A DNA stretch of 64,000 nt from CATOSP01 sp965204715 (GTDB lineage Bacteria > Chloroflexota > Dehalococcoidia > Lucifugimonadales > UBA3495): NCBI GenBank assembly GCA_965204715.1, contig OZ242009.1, positions 2,728,001 to 2,792,000 of the forward strand, read 5' to 3'. Below are positions 1 through 7,764 of this stretch, piece by piece (position 1 is the stretch's first letter; the number at the start of each line of letters is the position of its first letter). The notes beneath the pieces are model-generated. The model saw only the letters and a list, made by a program, of their open reading frames with translations. It was not told the origin of the DNA and searched no databases. The position numbers were made by a program, and so were the translations under genes.

Positions 1-1
1 C

Positions 2-2101
2 AAAGCTCGCATTCGACGATGGGCGGAAGCCGGACGGGACATCAACGATTCCTGGTCTGAGGGCGCGAGACCGCAGGACAAGCAGTTTGAGTTGACGGCC
101 GATTTCAAGATGACCGGCGACCAGCCCCAGGCCGTGGCAAAACTGTCCGACAGCATAGCCAGCGGCACGGCTCACCAGACCATGATGGGCGTCACCGGCA
201 GCGGCAAGACCTTCACGATGGCCAACATCGTGCAGCAGGTACAGCGCCCCACACTGGTCATGGCCCACAACAAGACCCTGGCGGCCCAACTGGCCACCGA
301 GTTCAAGGAATTCTTCCCCAACAACGCAGTGGAGTATTTCGTCTCCTACTACGATTACTACCAGCCCGAGGCATACGTACCACAGTCGGACACCTACATT
401 GAGAAGGACTCCAGCATCAACGAAGAACTGGACAAGCTGCGCCTCTCCGCCACAACGTCCCTGCTGACGCGGCGGGACGTGCTGATCGTGGCCTCGGTGT
501 CCTGCATCTACGGTCTGGGCGATCCGCAGGACTACTTCAACCTGGTTGCCCAAGTCAAGGTCGGAGACATCCGCAACCGCAGCCGCCTGGTGCGGCAGTT
601 GATCGACATGCAGTACGAGCGCAACGACATGGACCTGGCCAGGGGCAAGTTCCGAATCCGCGGCGACACCCTGGAGATCGTACCGGCCTACGAGGAGGCT
701 GCGGTGCGCGTCCAGTTCTTCGGCGACGACGTGGAGCGCATCGTCCAGTTGGACCCGTTGACCGGAGAGGTGCTGGCCGAACTGCCGGAGGTTGCCATCT
801 ACCCGGCTAACCACTTCGTCACCTCCAAGGACAAGCTGGACCTGGCCATAACAGACATCCAGGAGGAGTTGGAGGAACGGCTCACCGAGTTGCGGGACCG
901 GGGGAAAATACTGGAAGCCGCGCGCCTTGAGAGCCGCACCCACTACGACCTGGAGATGCTCCAGGAGACCGGCTTCTGTTCCGGCATCGAGAACTACGCC
1001 CGGCACCTGTCCCGGCGCGCCAAGGGCAGCGCTCCCTGGACCCTGCTCGATTACTTCCCCGAAGACTACATCATGTTCGTCGACGAGTCCCACATGACCC
1101 TGCCCCAGGTGCGCGGCATGTACCACGGGGACATCTCCCGGAAGCAGACCCTGGTTGATTTCGGGTTCCGCCTGCCTTCAGCCCTGGACAACCGCCCCCT
1201 GAGCTTCGACGAATACCAGTCCCACATCAACCAGGTGGTCTACGTATCGGCCACGCCGGGGCCCTATGAGGCCCAGCGGTCGTCGGTCATGGTGGAGCAG
1301 GTAATCCGCCCCACCGGGCTTCTGGACCCCATCATCGAGGTCAAGCCGACCAAGGGCCAGATCGATGACCTGCTCCAGCAAATCAGGGACAGAGTGGGAA
1401 AGGCTGAACGCTGCCTGGTTACCACGCTGACCAAGCGGATGGCCGAGGAACTGGCCGACTATCTGTCCGAGATGGGCATCCGCAATCATTACCTGCACTC
1501 GGATGTCCAGACGTTGGACCGAGTGGAGATTCTCCGGGACCTGCGGCTGGGCGTATACGACGTAATCGTGGGAATAAACCTGCTGCGGGAGGGCCTGGAC
1601 CTGCCGGAAGTAAGCCTCGTCGCCATACTGGACGCTGACAAGGAAGGCTACCTGCGCTCCAACACTTCGCTGATCCAGACCATCGGCCGGGCGGCGCGGC
1701 ACGCCGACGGCCACGTGATCATGTACGCCGACCGGATCACCGACTCCATGCGCTCGGCCATCGACGAGACCAACCGGCGGCGGACTATCCAGGATGCCCA
1801 CAACCAGAAGCACGGCATACAGCCCCAGAGCATCCAGAAGGAAGTCCACGACATCACCGAGGGCATCAAGACCATCTCGGAAAACCGCGCCCGCTACCAG
1901 GTCGTCCGGCAGGAGATGTCGCGCACCGACATGTACAAGGTGGTCAAGGACCTGGAAGTCCAGATGAAGGAAGCGGCCAAGAACCTACAGTTCGAGAAGG
2001 CCGCCCAGTTCCGGGACGAAATCTACGAACTGCGCCGCCTGCTGGTACTGGAAGAGCAGACCGTGGTCCCTGATGTGTCCAACGTCCATTCCCCTGGCTG
2101 A
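2..2101 (+). CDS. uvrB: UvrB, excinuclease ABC subunit B (5' end not resolved)
   Basis: UvrB is the damage-verifying helicase-like subunit of nucleotide excision repair; it is loaded by UvrA and recruits UvrC. Visible are Walker A GVTGSGKT, the beta-hairpin region YYDYYQPEAYVPQ that clamps DNA, the helicase motif TIGRAARH and a C-terminal UVR motif (QFEKAAQFRDEI) that binds UvrC. The first usual start codon is a TTG at 92, giving 669 residues, the normal family length. The residues just before it (Phe-Glu-Leu) still match the conserved UvrB N-terminus, and the frame stays open to the window edge without ATG, GTG or TTG. The true start is therefore probably to the left of the window, or the protein has an N-terminal extension. 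Identity is certain; the start is not. Confidence 0.96.
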   Translation, partial: KARIRRWAEAGRDINDSWSEGARPQDKQFELTADFKMTGDQPQAVAKLSDSIASGTAHQTMMGVTGSGKTFTMANIVQQVQRPTLVMAHNKTLAAQLATEFKEFFPNNAVEYFVSYYDYYQPEAYVPQSDTYIEKDSSINEELDKLRLSATTSLLTRRDVLIVASVSCIYGLGDPQDYFNLVAQVKVGDIRNRSRLVRQLIDMQYERNDMDLARGKFRIRGDTLEIVPAYEEAAVRVQFFGDDVERIVQLDPLTGEVLAELPEVAIYPANHFVTSKDKLDLAITDIQEELEERLTELRDRGKILEAARLESRTHYDLEMLQETGFCSGIENYARHLSRRAKGSAPWTLLDYFPEDYIMFVDESHMTLPQVRGMYHGDISRKQTLVDFGFRLPSALDNRPLSFDEYQSHINQVVYVSATPGPYEAQRSSVMVEQVIRPTGLLDPIIEVKPTKGQIDDLLQQIRDRVGKAERCLVTTLTKRMAEELADYLSEMGIRNHYLHSDVQTLDRVEILRDLRLGVYDVIVGINLLREGLDLPEVSLVAILDADKEGYLRSNTSLIQTIGRAARHADGHVIMYADRITDSMRSAIDETNRRRTIQDAHNQKHGIQPQSIQKEVHDITEGIKTISENRARYQVVRQEMSRTDMYKVVKDLEVQMKEAAKNLQFEKAAQFRDEIYELRRLLVLEEQTVVPDVSNVHSPG

Positions 2102-2362
2102 GTCCCGCCGGTTGGCGTACAACTTCGAGCGCGGAGCGACGACAGAGGATGCTGGTTGCAGGCGGAACATGATCCGCAAGGACTCGAGTGTGAAGACCAT
2201 GTTAGGCGGATTACTGGCCGTCCGCGGCCATCAGGCGCTTTTGCCGGACCCATTCACCTGCCCCAATCCCCGCTCCTATCGAACGCGCGGCGTAGCGCCA
2301 GGGTATCCGGTTAGCGTGGTCCACTCGGACGCGAAAGCCCGTCCTGTCACAGGCTTGGGTTG

Positions 2363-3496
2363 CTATTCCCGTTGCGCCTCTGCAAGTTCGTCCTCCCTGG
2401 CTTCCTCAGCCAAGTCCTCCTGGTCTGCCGGGGGGTTCCACTCCTGGACGAAGTACACCAGCATATCCTTGACCATCGCCACCAGGGGCGGGCCCAGGAT
2501 GATTCCCCAGATGCCGAAGTATTGGCTGGCGATTATGATGACTACGATTACGGCGATGGGGTGCATCTTGAGCGCGTTGCCCTGGATGCGGGGGACCAGC
2601 AGGGCATTCTCCGCAAGCTGGATCGCCAGGTAGAGCAGTATCACCCAGGGCGCTTTTTCCGGTTCCGTAGCCAGGGTTACCAGGACGCCTATTGCGCCGC
2701 CAATCCAGGGGCCGATTATGGGTATCAGTTCGGTTATGCCCGCGACTATGCCCAGGAAGATCGCGTAGGGCACCCCCAACAGCAGCAGCGCTACGGCTAC
2801 AATAACGCCGACCACCAGCCCCAGGGTCAGTTGCCCACGGATGTACGACCCCAGGGTACGGTCCATGATGTCCAGCATGGCCCGGATATGGGCATGCATT
2901 GCGCCGGGAAAGGGGGCGACCGCCGCCGAGTTGATGGAGCCGGAGTCTTTCATCAGGTAGAAGACCAGTATCGGAAGCGTGGCCAGGCCCACAATGAGGC
3001 TGAATGTGCCGGATATCAGCCCGACCGTCTTTTCCACCGCGGTCCATGCTACCCCGATCAGTACATTGCCCAGACCGGCCACTTGCTCCTCGACGCCCTG
3101 TTTCAAGTCCTCGGGAATTCTGTCGGAGTAGACTGCTATCCAGCTTTCCACCGTGAGGCGGGCGGAATTGAAAAACCGGGGAAATTCGTCGATGAATAAC
3201 CCAGCTTCCCTCAGCATGGGCGGTATTACCGACATCAACACTCCGGCGACTGCCACAAGCCCGGCGATGAACACAATCAGGATGGCGACCACCCGGCTCA
3301 ACTCAGGATAACGCCCGCGCCACGGCATCCCCTGCTCCAATAGCTTGACCACCGGCAAAAGGGTATAGGCGATAACCGCGCTGAGGCCGATGGTCAGCAG
3401 TACGCTGCCCAACAGGTACAGGACGATCAATACTATGATCGCGGCCGCGGCGGTCGCCAGCAACATCATCCGCTTGTGTCGCGTTGAGGAGACCAT
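2363..3496 (-). CDS. PerM / AI-2E family transporter-like membrane protein
   Basis: A 377-residue protein of the AI-2E exporter/PerM (UPF0118) family: about eight hydrophobic segments with a central soluble stretch and the conserved C-terminal block of Gly/Pro-rich helices (GITELIPIIGPWIGG, then GIWGIILGPPLVAMVKDML). Family members are proposed to export small molecules or to act as Na+/H+ antiporters; the substrate here cannot be told. The frame is open 27 codons further upstream. I chose the ATG at 3496 because AAAGGTG lies 9 nt before it and the first membrane helix follows directly. The C-terminal tail is acidic (EDLAEEAREDELAEAQRE). Monocistronic, with divergent apt upstream. Confidence 0.85.
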   Translation of the reverse strand: MVSSTRHKRMMLLATAAAAIIVLIVLYLLGSVLLTIGLSAVIAYTLLPVVKLLEQGMPWRGRYPELSRVVAILIVFIAGLVAVAGVLMSVIPPMLREAGLFIDEFPRFFNSARLTVESWIAVYSDRIPEDLKQGVEEQVAGLGNVLIGVAWTAVEKTVGLISGTFSLIVGLATLPILVFYLMKDSGSINSAAVAPFPGAMHAHIRAMLDIMDRTLGSYIRGQLTLGLVVGVIVAVALLLLGVPYAIFLGIVAGITELIPIIGPWIGGAIGVLVTLATEPEKAPWVILLYLAIQLAENALLVPRIQGNALKMHPIAVIVVIIIASQYFGIWGIILGPPLVAMVKDMLVYFVQEWNPPADQEDLAEEAREDELAEAQRE

Positions 3497-3783
3497 CGAT
3501 TGATTCACCTTTGATTCAAGTTGCAAAAGCGGTTGCACTGCTGCATGGCAGCCGGGAACATCCGCAGTATATATCAAGCTACGGCATGAGCAAGCGCAGT
3601 CCCTGTTCCCGTGGCGTGATTCCGCGATGCTTGACGCGAATTGGCGCTTATTCTACACTTCACCGGGACACTCGACGGGCTGCGTGGACCTGGGACAAAC
3701 TCCAGGTCCGGGGCTTGGCCGCGAAAACCCTGATAATGTATGGAACAAGCACGTCTTAGCCCAGGTCGGAGGATGCAAGGCGG

Positions 3784-4296
3784 ATGGAGCTGAAAGCATT
3801 TATCCGTGACATCCCCGACTTCCCGGAACCCGGGATACTTTTCCGGGACATCACCCCCCTACTGCGTGACCCACGGGCCTTCAACTACGTCATCGACCGG
3901 TTCATAGGCCGGTATGACAGCCAGGACTTCGACACCATCGTGGCCATTGAGTCCCGCGGGTTCCTCTTCGGCGCGCCGCTGGCCCACAGGCTTGGGAAGT
4001 CAATCGTGCCCGTCCGCAAGCCGGGCAAATTGCCGGCGGCAACGCATAGCGTGGAATACTCCCTGGAATACGGCGCCAACAGCATGGAGATGCACCAGGA
4101 TGGCGTCCACGAGGGCGAAAGGGTCCTGGTGATTGACGACCTGCTGGCAACCGGGGGAACGCTGGTCGCCGCGGCGAGCCTGGTGGAGATGTCCGGCGGA
4201 GTTGTGGCCGCTATGGGCGTAGTGATCGAGCTGACCGCCCTGTCGGGCCGGAATACCCTGGGCGCTTACGACGTGTTCTCGCTGATAGAGTATTGA
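3784..4296 (+). CDS. apt: Adenine phosphoribosyltransferase
   Basis: A 170-residue purine salvage enzyme that makes AMP and pyrophosphate from adenine and PRPP. The PRPP-binding loop VLVIDDLLATGGT is complete, and the N-terminal signature IRDIPDFPEPGILFRDITPLL is typical of Apt. Length is normal for the family. The ATG at 3784 is preceded by GGAGG and AAGG stretches within 15 nt. It stands alone between the divergent PerM gene and the metallo-hydrolase 118 nt downstream. Nothing about it is odd. Confidence 0.95.
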   Translation: MELKAFIRDIPDFPEPGILFRDITPLLRDPRAFNYVIDRFIGRYDSQDFDTIVAIESRGFLFGAPLAHRLGKSIVPVRKPGKLPAATHSVEYSLEYGANSMEMHQDGVHEGERVLVIDDLLATGGTLVAAASLVEMSGGVVAAMGVVIELTALSGRNTLGAYDVFSLIEY

Positions 4297-4413
4297 AACC
4301 CGTCCCAGGACTATCACTCGATGGATGGATCCTCAGCCCAGTGCGAGGCCAGAGCGGCCGCAGAGGGTCCACATTGCAGATAATTACGGCAGATTATTAC
4401 GGAGGAGTAGCAT

Positions 4414-5286
4414 ATGGCAAGCATAACCGTCGGCAACGCTGAAATCATCCCGGTCCTCGACATGATTCCGCCCCCGCGCCCTCCCACGGCGATGTTCCCG
4501 GACACCACCGACGCGGATTGGGCCGGGCACGCCGACGCCCTGGACAACGGCCAGCTCCAGCTCTACTACGGCTGCTGGGTGGTCCGCTCCGAGGGGACGA
4601 CCATCCTGGTGGACACCGGCATGGGGCCGGGGCCTCATCCCGACCGGGGCAACGTGGAGGGCGAACTGTTTGAGCGGTTGCGGGACGTGCTGATCCCGGC
4701 CGACCGGCGCAATAACACCAACGTCGGCCCGTCCGACGAGGTAAACATCGTGGTCCACACCCATTTGCACGGCGACCACGTGGGCTGGAACCTGCGGTAC
4801 TCCGGCGGGATGCCCGCCCCCTACTTCCGCCGCGCCCGGTACCTGGTGCCCAGGGCCGACTGGGACCACTTCACCGCTGCCGAGAACCTCCCCGGTGCGC
4901 CCCACGTGGAGCGCCAGGTTATGCCCCTCCGACGCCTGCGCAAGATGGACCTGGTCGAGGGTGAGCACAACATCACCGACGAGGTGAAGACCCTCCCGAC
5001 CCCGGGTCACACCCCCGGCCACCAGGCCATCCTGGTGACCTCCCAGGGGGAGAAGGCGATGATCGTCGGCGACGTGCTCCATAACAAGGCCCAGGTATCC
5101 GAGTCCGACTGGTGCGCTGGCGTGGACATCGACAAGGAGGCCAGCCGCCAGAGCAGGAATACTCTGCTCGATATGGCCGAGCAGGAGTCCTACGTCGTGG
5201 CCGCGGGCCACTTCACCCCCGGCGACCACTTCGGCAGGGTGGTCCGGCTGGAGGGCCGCCGCTACTGGCAGGCCATCGAAATTTAG
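4414..5286 (+). CDS. MBL-fold metallo-hydrolase
   Basis: A 290-residue metallo-beta-lactamase-fold hydrolase. The zinc motif HTHLHGDHVGWN is intact, followed by PTPGHTPGH (third metal histidine), VGDVLHN (bridging Asp) and a C-terminal AAGHFTPGDHFG histidine, so both metal sites can form. The arrangement resembles lactonase/quorum-quenching and aryl-ester hydrolase branches of the superfamily, but the substrate cannot be read. GGAGGAG lies 8 nt before the ATG. The next two genes downstream are a carboxymuconolactone-decarboxylase-like protein and a 3-hydroxyacid dehydrogenase, suggesting a small catabolic operon. A distant relative of the same subtype lies at 27900-28766. Confidence 0.88.
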   Translation: MASITVGNAEIIPVLDMIPPPRPPTAMFPDTTDADWAGHADALDNGQLQLYYGCWVVRSEGTTILVDTGMGPGPHPDRGNVEGELFERLRDVLIPADRRNNTNVGPSDEVNIVVHTHLHGDHVGWNLRYSGGMPAPYFRRARYLVPRADWDHFTAAENLPGAPHVERQVMPLRRLRKMDLVEGEHNITDEVKTLPTPGHTPGHQAILVTSQGEKAMIVGDVLHNKAQVSESDWCAGVDIDKEASRQSRNTLLDMAEQESYVVAAGHFTPGDHFGRVVRLEGRRYWQAIEI

Positions 5287-5361
5287 GCAGGTATCCGGAT
5301 GCCGGCGGACCGCAACCGGTCGCCGGCATCCGGAAGCCGCCCGCCGTGACAGGAAACACCA

Positions 5362-6126
5362 GTGACTACCTCCTTCGAGAACCCAGGTCAAGGACCCGAA
5401 CGCGACCCTGAAGACCTGCGGCAAGCGGCCGCGGATTTCCGGGTCCTGTACTACGGGGCGGACGCCGACCCCGGCCCCCCTCCGGCAATGGCCGAGCTTG
5501 CCCCCGAGGTCATGGACCTGGTGGACCAGGTGGTCTACGGAGAGGTCTACAATCGCCCCGGACTGGACTTGCAGACCCGCAGCCTCTGCACCATCGCCGC
5601 CATTACGGTGCTCGGGCACAGCCCCCAGCTATTGCGCCGCCATATCCAGGGCGCCCTGAACATCGGCGTCACCAGGGAACAGATCAGCGAGACCATCGCC
5701 CAGATGGTCTTCTACGGGGGTATGCCCGCGGCGGTCAACGCCTTCCGGGTAGCCAAAGAGACCTTCGACGAACTCGGCGGTCTCCGGCCCGCGCCGCCGC
5801 CGGTCCCCCAGCGCACGGCCCCGCCCGGCGGCCCGCCCATTTCAGGAACCCAGGAGAGGAGCGCCAAAGATGAAGCTAGGGTTCATCGGCACCGGCAACA
5901 TGGGCAATCCGATGGCGGCCAACCTGATCAGGGCCGGACACCAACTGACGGTCCACGATCTGCGCCGGGAGGCCGCAACCAACCTGCTGGAAATGGGCGC
6001 GGAGTGGGCGGACAGCCCCAGGGACGCCGTCCCGGGCAACGAGGCGGTGTTCACGTCCCTTCCCGTTCCCAGGGACGTCGAGGCGGTGGTCCTGGGCGAG
6101 GGCGGAATACTGGAAGGCGCAGGTGA
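5362..6126 (+). CDS. Carboxymuconolactone decarboxylase-like protein with run-on C-terminus
   Basis: Residues about 25-145 form a carboxymuconolactone-decarboxylase/AhpD-type helical domain with the motif SLCTIAAITVLGHSPQLLRRH (conserved Cys and His) and the typical LNIGVTREQISETIAQMVFYGG segment. These proteins are decarboxylases or peroxidase-like enzymes of aromatic catabolism. The GTG start at 5362 has AGGAAA upstream. The frame does not stop where the domain ends. It continues through a Pro/Arg/Gly-rich tail and overlaps the next gene by 257 bp, so the last 85 or so codons are read out of frame through that dehydrogenase. This suggests a lost stop codon or a sequence error, and the true product is probably about 165 residues. 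Confidence 0.75.
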   Translation: MTTSFENPGQGPERDPEDLRQAAADFRVLYYGADADPGPPPAMAELAPEVMDLVDQVVYGEVYNRPGLDLQTRSLCTIAAITVLGHSPQLLRRHIQGALNIGVTREQISETIAQMVFYGGMPAAVNAFRVAKETFDELGGLRPAPPPVPQRTAPPGGPPISGTQERSAKDEARVHRHRQHGQSDGGQPDQGRTPTDGPRSAPGGRNQPAGNGRGVGGQPQGRRPGQRGGVHVPSRSQGRRGGGPGRGRNTGRRR

Positions 6127-6766
6127 GGGCTGCACCTATGTCGATCTCTCGACCAATTCCCCAACCGTAATCCGCAGGCTCCACGAGATAGCCGGAGCCC
6201 GGGGAATACCGGTGCTGGACGCCCCGGTCAGCGGCGGAGTCTACGGCGCGGCCGCGGGGACCCTGGCGGTGATGGTGGGCGGAGACGAGCAGGTCTTCAA
6301 CCGGGTGAAGCCCGCGCTGGACGCCATCGGCAGCCACGTGGTCTACTGCGGGGACATCGGCAGCGGCTCGGTCTGCAAGATTTGCAACAACCTGCTCAGC
6401 ATGGGCATCGGCGTGCTGCTGTCCGAGGCCCTGACCCTGGGGGTCAAGGCCGGGGTAGACCTGGCGGTGCTGGCCGACGTAATCGCCAACAGTTCCGGCA
6501 GCGCCCGCCGGTTGACCGAGAAATTCCCCCGCTTCCTGTTCCAGGGCAACTTCGAGCCGGGTTTCGCCACCGCACTGGCGGCCAAGGACGTGCGCCTTGC
6601 CACCGACCTGGGCCGCGAGCTGGGCATCCCGATGGAGTTGGCCAACCTGGTGGACCAGCGCCACGTGGAGGCCATGCACCGGGGTTGGGGAGCCGAAGAC
6701 TCCGACGCCGTGGCCCGCATCCAGGAAGAAAAGGCGGGCATCCAGTTGCGGCTGGACGGGGTGTAG
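5870..6766 (+). CDS. 3-hydroxyisobutyrate dehydrogenase-family NAD(P)-dependent dehydrogenase
   Basis: A 298-residue beta-hydroxyacid dehydrogenase. It begins with the Rossmann motif GFIGTGNMGNPMAANL, has the substrate-binding block DAPVSGGVYGAAAGTLAVMVGG, and carries the catalytic lysine in GSVCKICNNLL. The family oxidises 3-hydroxyisobutyrate, tartronate semialdehyde, 2-hydroxymethylglutarate or related acids; the precise substrate cannot be assigned. AGGAG lies about 9 nt before the ATG. Gene order with the metallo-hydrolase and carboxymuconolactone-type protein suggests joint action on a small hydroxy- or oxo-acid. The upstream ORF overlaps its first 257 bp in another frame, which is unusual and discussed there. 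Confidence 0.9.
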   Translation: MKLGFIGTGNMGNPMAANLIRAGHQLTVHDLRREAATNLLEMGAEWADSPRDAVPGNEAVFTSLPVPRDVEAVVLGEGGILEGAGEGCTYVDLSTNSPTVIRRLHEIAGARGIPVLDAPVSGGVYGAAAGTLAVMVGGDEQVFNRVKPALDAIGSHVVYCGDIGSGSVCKICNNLLSMGIGVLLSEALTLGVKAGVDLAVLADVIANSSGSARRLTEKFPRFLFQGNFEPGFATALAAKDVRLATDLGRELGIPMELANLVDQRHVEAMHRGWGAEDSDAVARIQEEKAGIQLRLDGV

Positions 6767-6809
6767 CGGCGGTGGGCAAACTGCGCTTGCCGGAGGCCAG
6801 GGCGGGACT

Positions 6810-7148
6810 ATGAGCTTGTCGAGGGAATCTCCCCATACCAACCTGGAAGACGCTGCCGACCTGTCGGAAGAGTTCCGGATGCTGGTCGGCCAATGGCTCG
6901 AGGAAACCGCGGGTCACTCTTCTCCCGCGAGGATTGCAAGCAGCCCGGCGTATCTAAGGATAATTTCGTTTGGCAGACCGGTCCTCCCTCTTATCCTCAA
7001 GGAACTCGAGGCGAACGGCGGCTACTGGCATCCAGCGTTGAGGGCCATTTCGGACGAGAATCCGGCGCCGGATTCCGCCAGGGGCAAGCCACGCCTGATT
7101 AAAGAGGCGTGGCTTGAATGGGGGAGAAGGCACAAGTACCTCGGTTAA
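6810..7148 (+). CDS. Conserved hypothetical protein, 112 residues
   Basis: I do not recognise a named family. The C-terminal half (ISFGRPVLPLILKELEANGG, then ALRAISDENP and AWLEWGRRHKY) has the look of a small helical family found in accessory regions of Chloroflexi and cyanobacteria. The N-terminus is polar. I chose the ATG at 6810 because the longer frame upstream only shadows the dehydrogenase. A GGAGG lies about 14 nt upstream. It converges on, and overlaps by 4 bp, the HEPN-like gene on the other strand. The restriction-modification gene follows, so a host-defence or toxin-related role is possible but unproven. Confidence 0.65.
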   Translation: MSLSRESPHTNLEDAADLSEEFRMLVGQWLEETAGHSSPARIASSPAYLRIISFGRPVLPLILKELEANGGYWHPALRAISDENPAPDSARGKPRLIKEAWLEWGRRHKYLG

Positions 7149-7534
7149 GGGCCGTGTCCAGCCAGCCTCTCCGCGTCTTCGATGTAACGGATTGTCTCCC
7201 GAATTCGCCGTTCAGTCTCTTCTATGGGGTCACACCAGCCGAAGTAGAAGCAATCGCCGTGCAGTTGGCTTTGCCTCGAGTAATACCGTCCTATAAGAAT
7301 CCGCACCCCATCGTCCTGCAACGCCAACTCTCCCAGTCCCCTGCTGGTTCCCGGTGTCTTTTCCGGTTCCACTCCGGTCCGGGCCAGTATCAGCGCATCC
7401 GTAGCCCGCTTGGTGGCCCCCCATGCCTTCTCGGCGGCGTTGCGGATTTTACCTTGGGCCAACATCTCCAGGGCATCGGCATGGAGGGTCCGCGCGTCGG
7501 CGAAAATCTCCTTCACCCGGTCAGCGGCCACCAA
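7145..7534 (-). CDS. HEPN-like / PaREP1-like small helical protein
   Basis: A 129-residue all-helical protein. The block KIRNAAEKAWGATKRATDALILA is characteristic of PaREP1/HEPN-type domains, whose members are often RNases or nucleotide-binding partners in toxin-antitoxin and defence systems. The classical HEPN catalytic R-x4-6-H motif is not evident, so catalytic activity is doubtful. The frame opens with TTG-GTG codons, and either could be the start. It lies tail-to-tail with the 112-residue gene and is divergent from the MmeI-like restriction enzyme 230 nt away, which places it at the edge of the accessory island. No minimal nucleotidyltransferase partner is adjacent. Confidence 0.65.
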   Translation of the reverse strand: MVAADRVKEIFADARTLHADALEMLAQGKIRNAAEKAWGATKRATDALILARTGVEPEKTPGTSRGLGELALQDDGVRILIGRYYSRQSQLHGDCFYFGWCDPIEETERRIRETIRYIEDAERLAGHGP

Positions 7535-7764
7535 TGTTGCACCCCTGTTCCCAATATCCGGTTTTGCGGATTAGCATGTTGATATTGATAATCCGCATTG
7601 CGAATGTTACAAGCGGCCAGTAATGATGGCAAGGTCGCCGGGCAGCGTTCCGGTTACACGTGAGAAACTTCCGCCTGCCCATTGCCCTGGGTAATTGTAT
7701 ACTTGTCCGTACCGGGCCAGAGTCCAACCATCCGTGATATTCGGGTGCAACGCCGGGTGAGGAT

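Noticed and set aside
2073..3199. Plus-strand frames over the PerM-type gene
   Set aside because: Antisense shadows of a clear membrane-protein gene with a good ribosome site.
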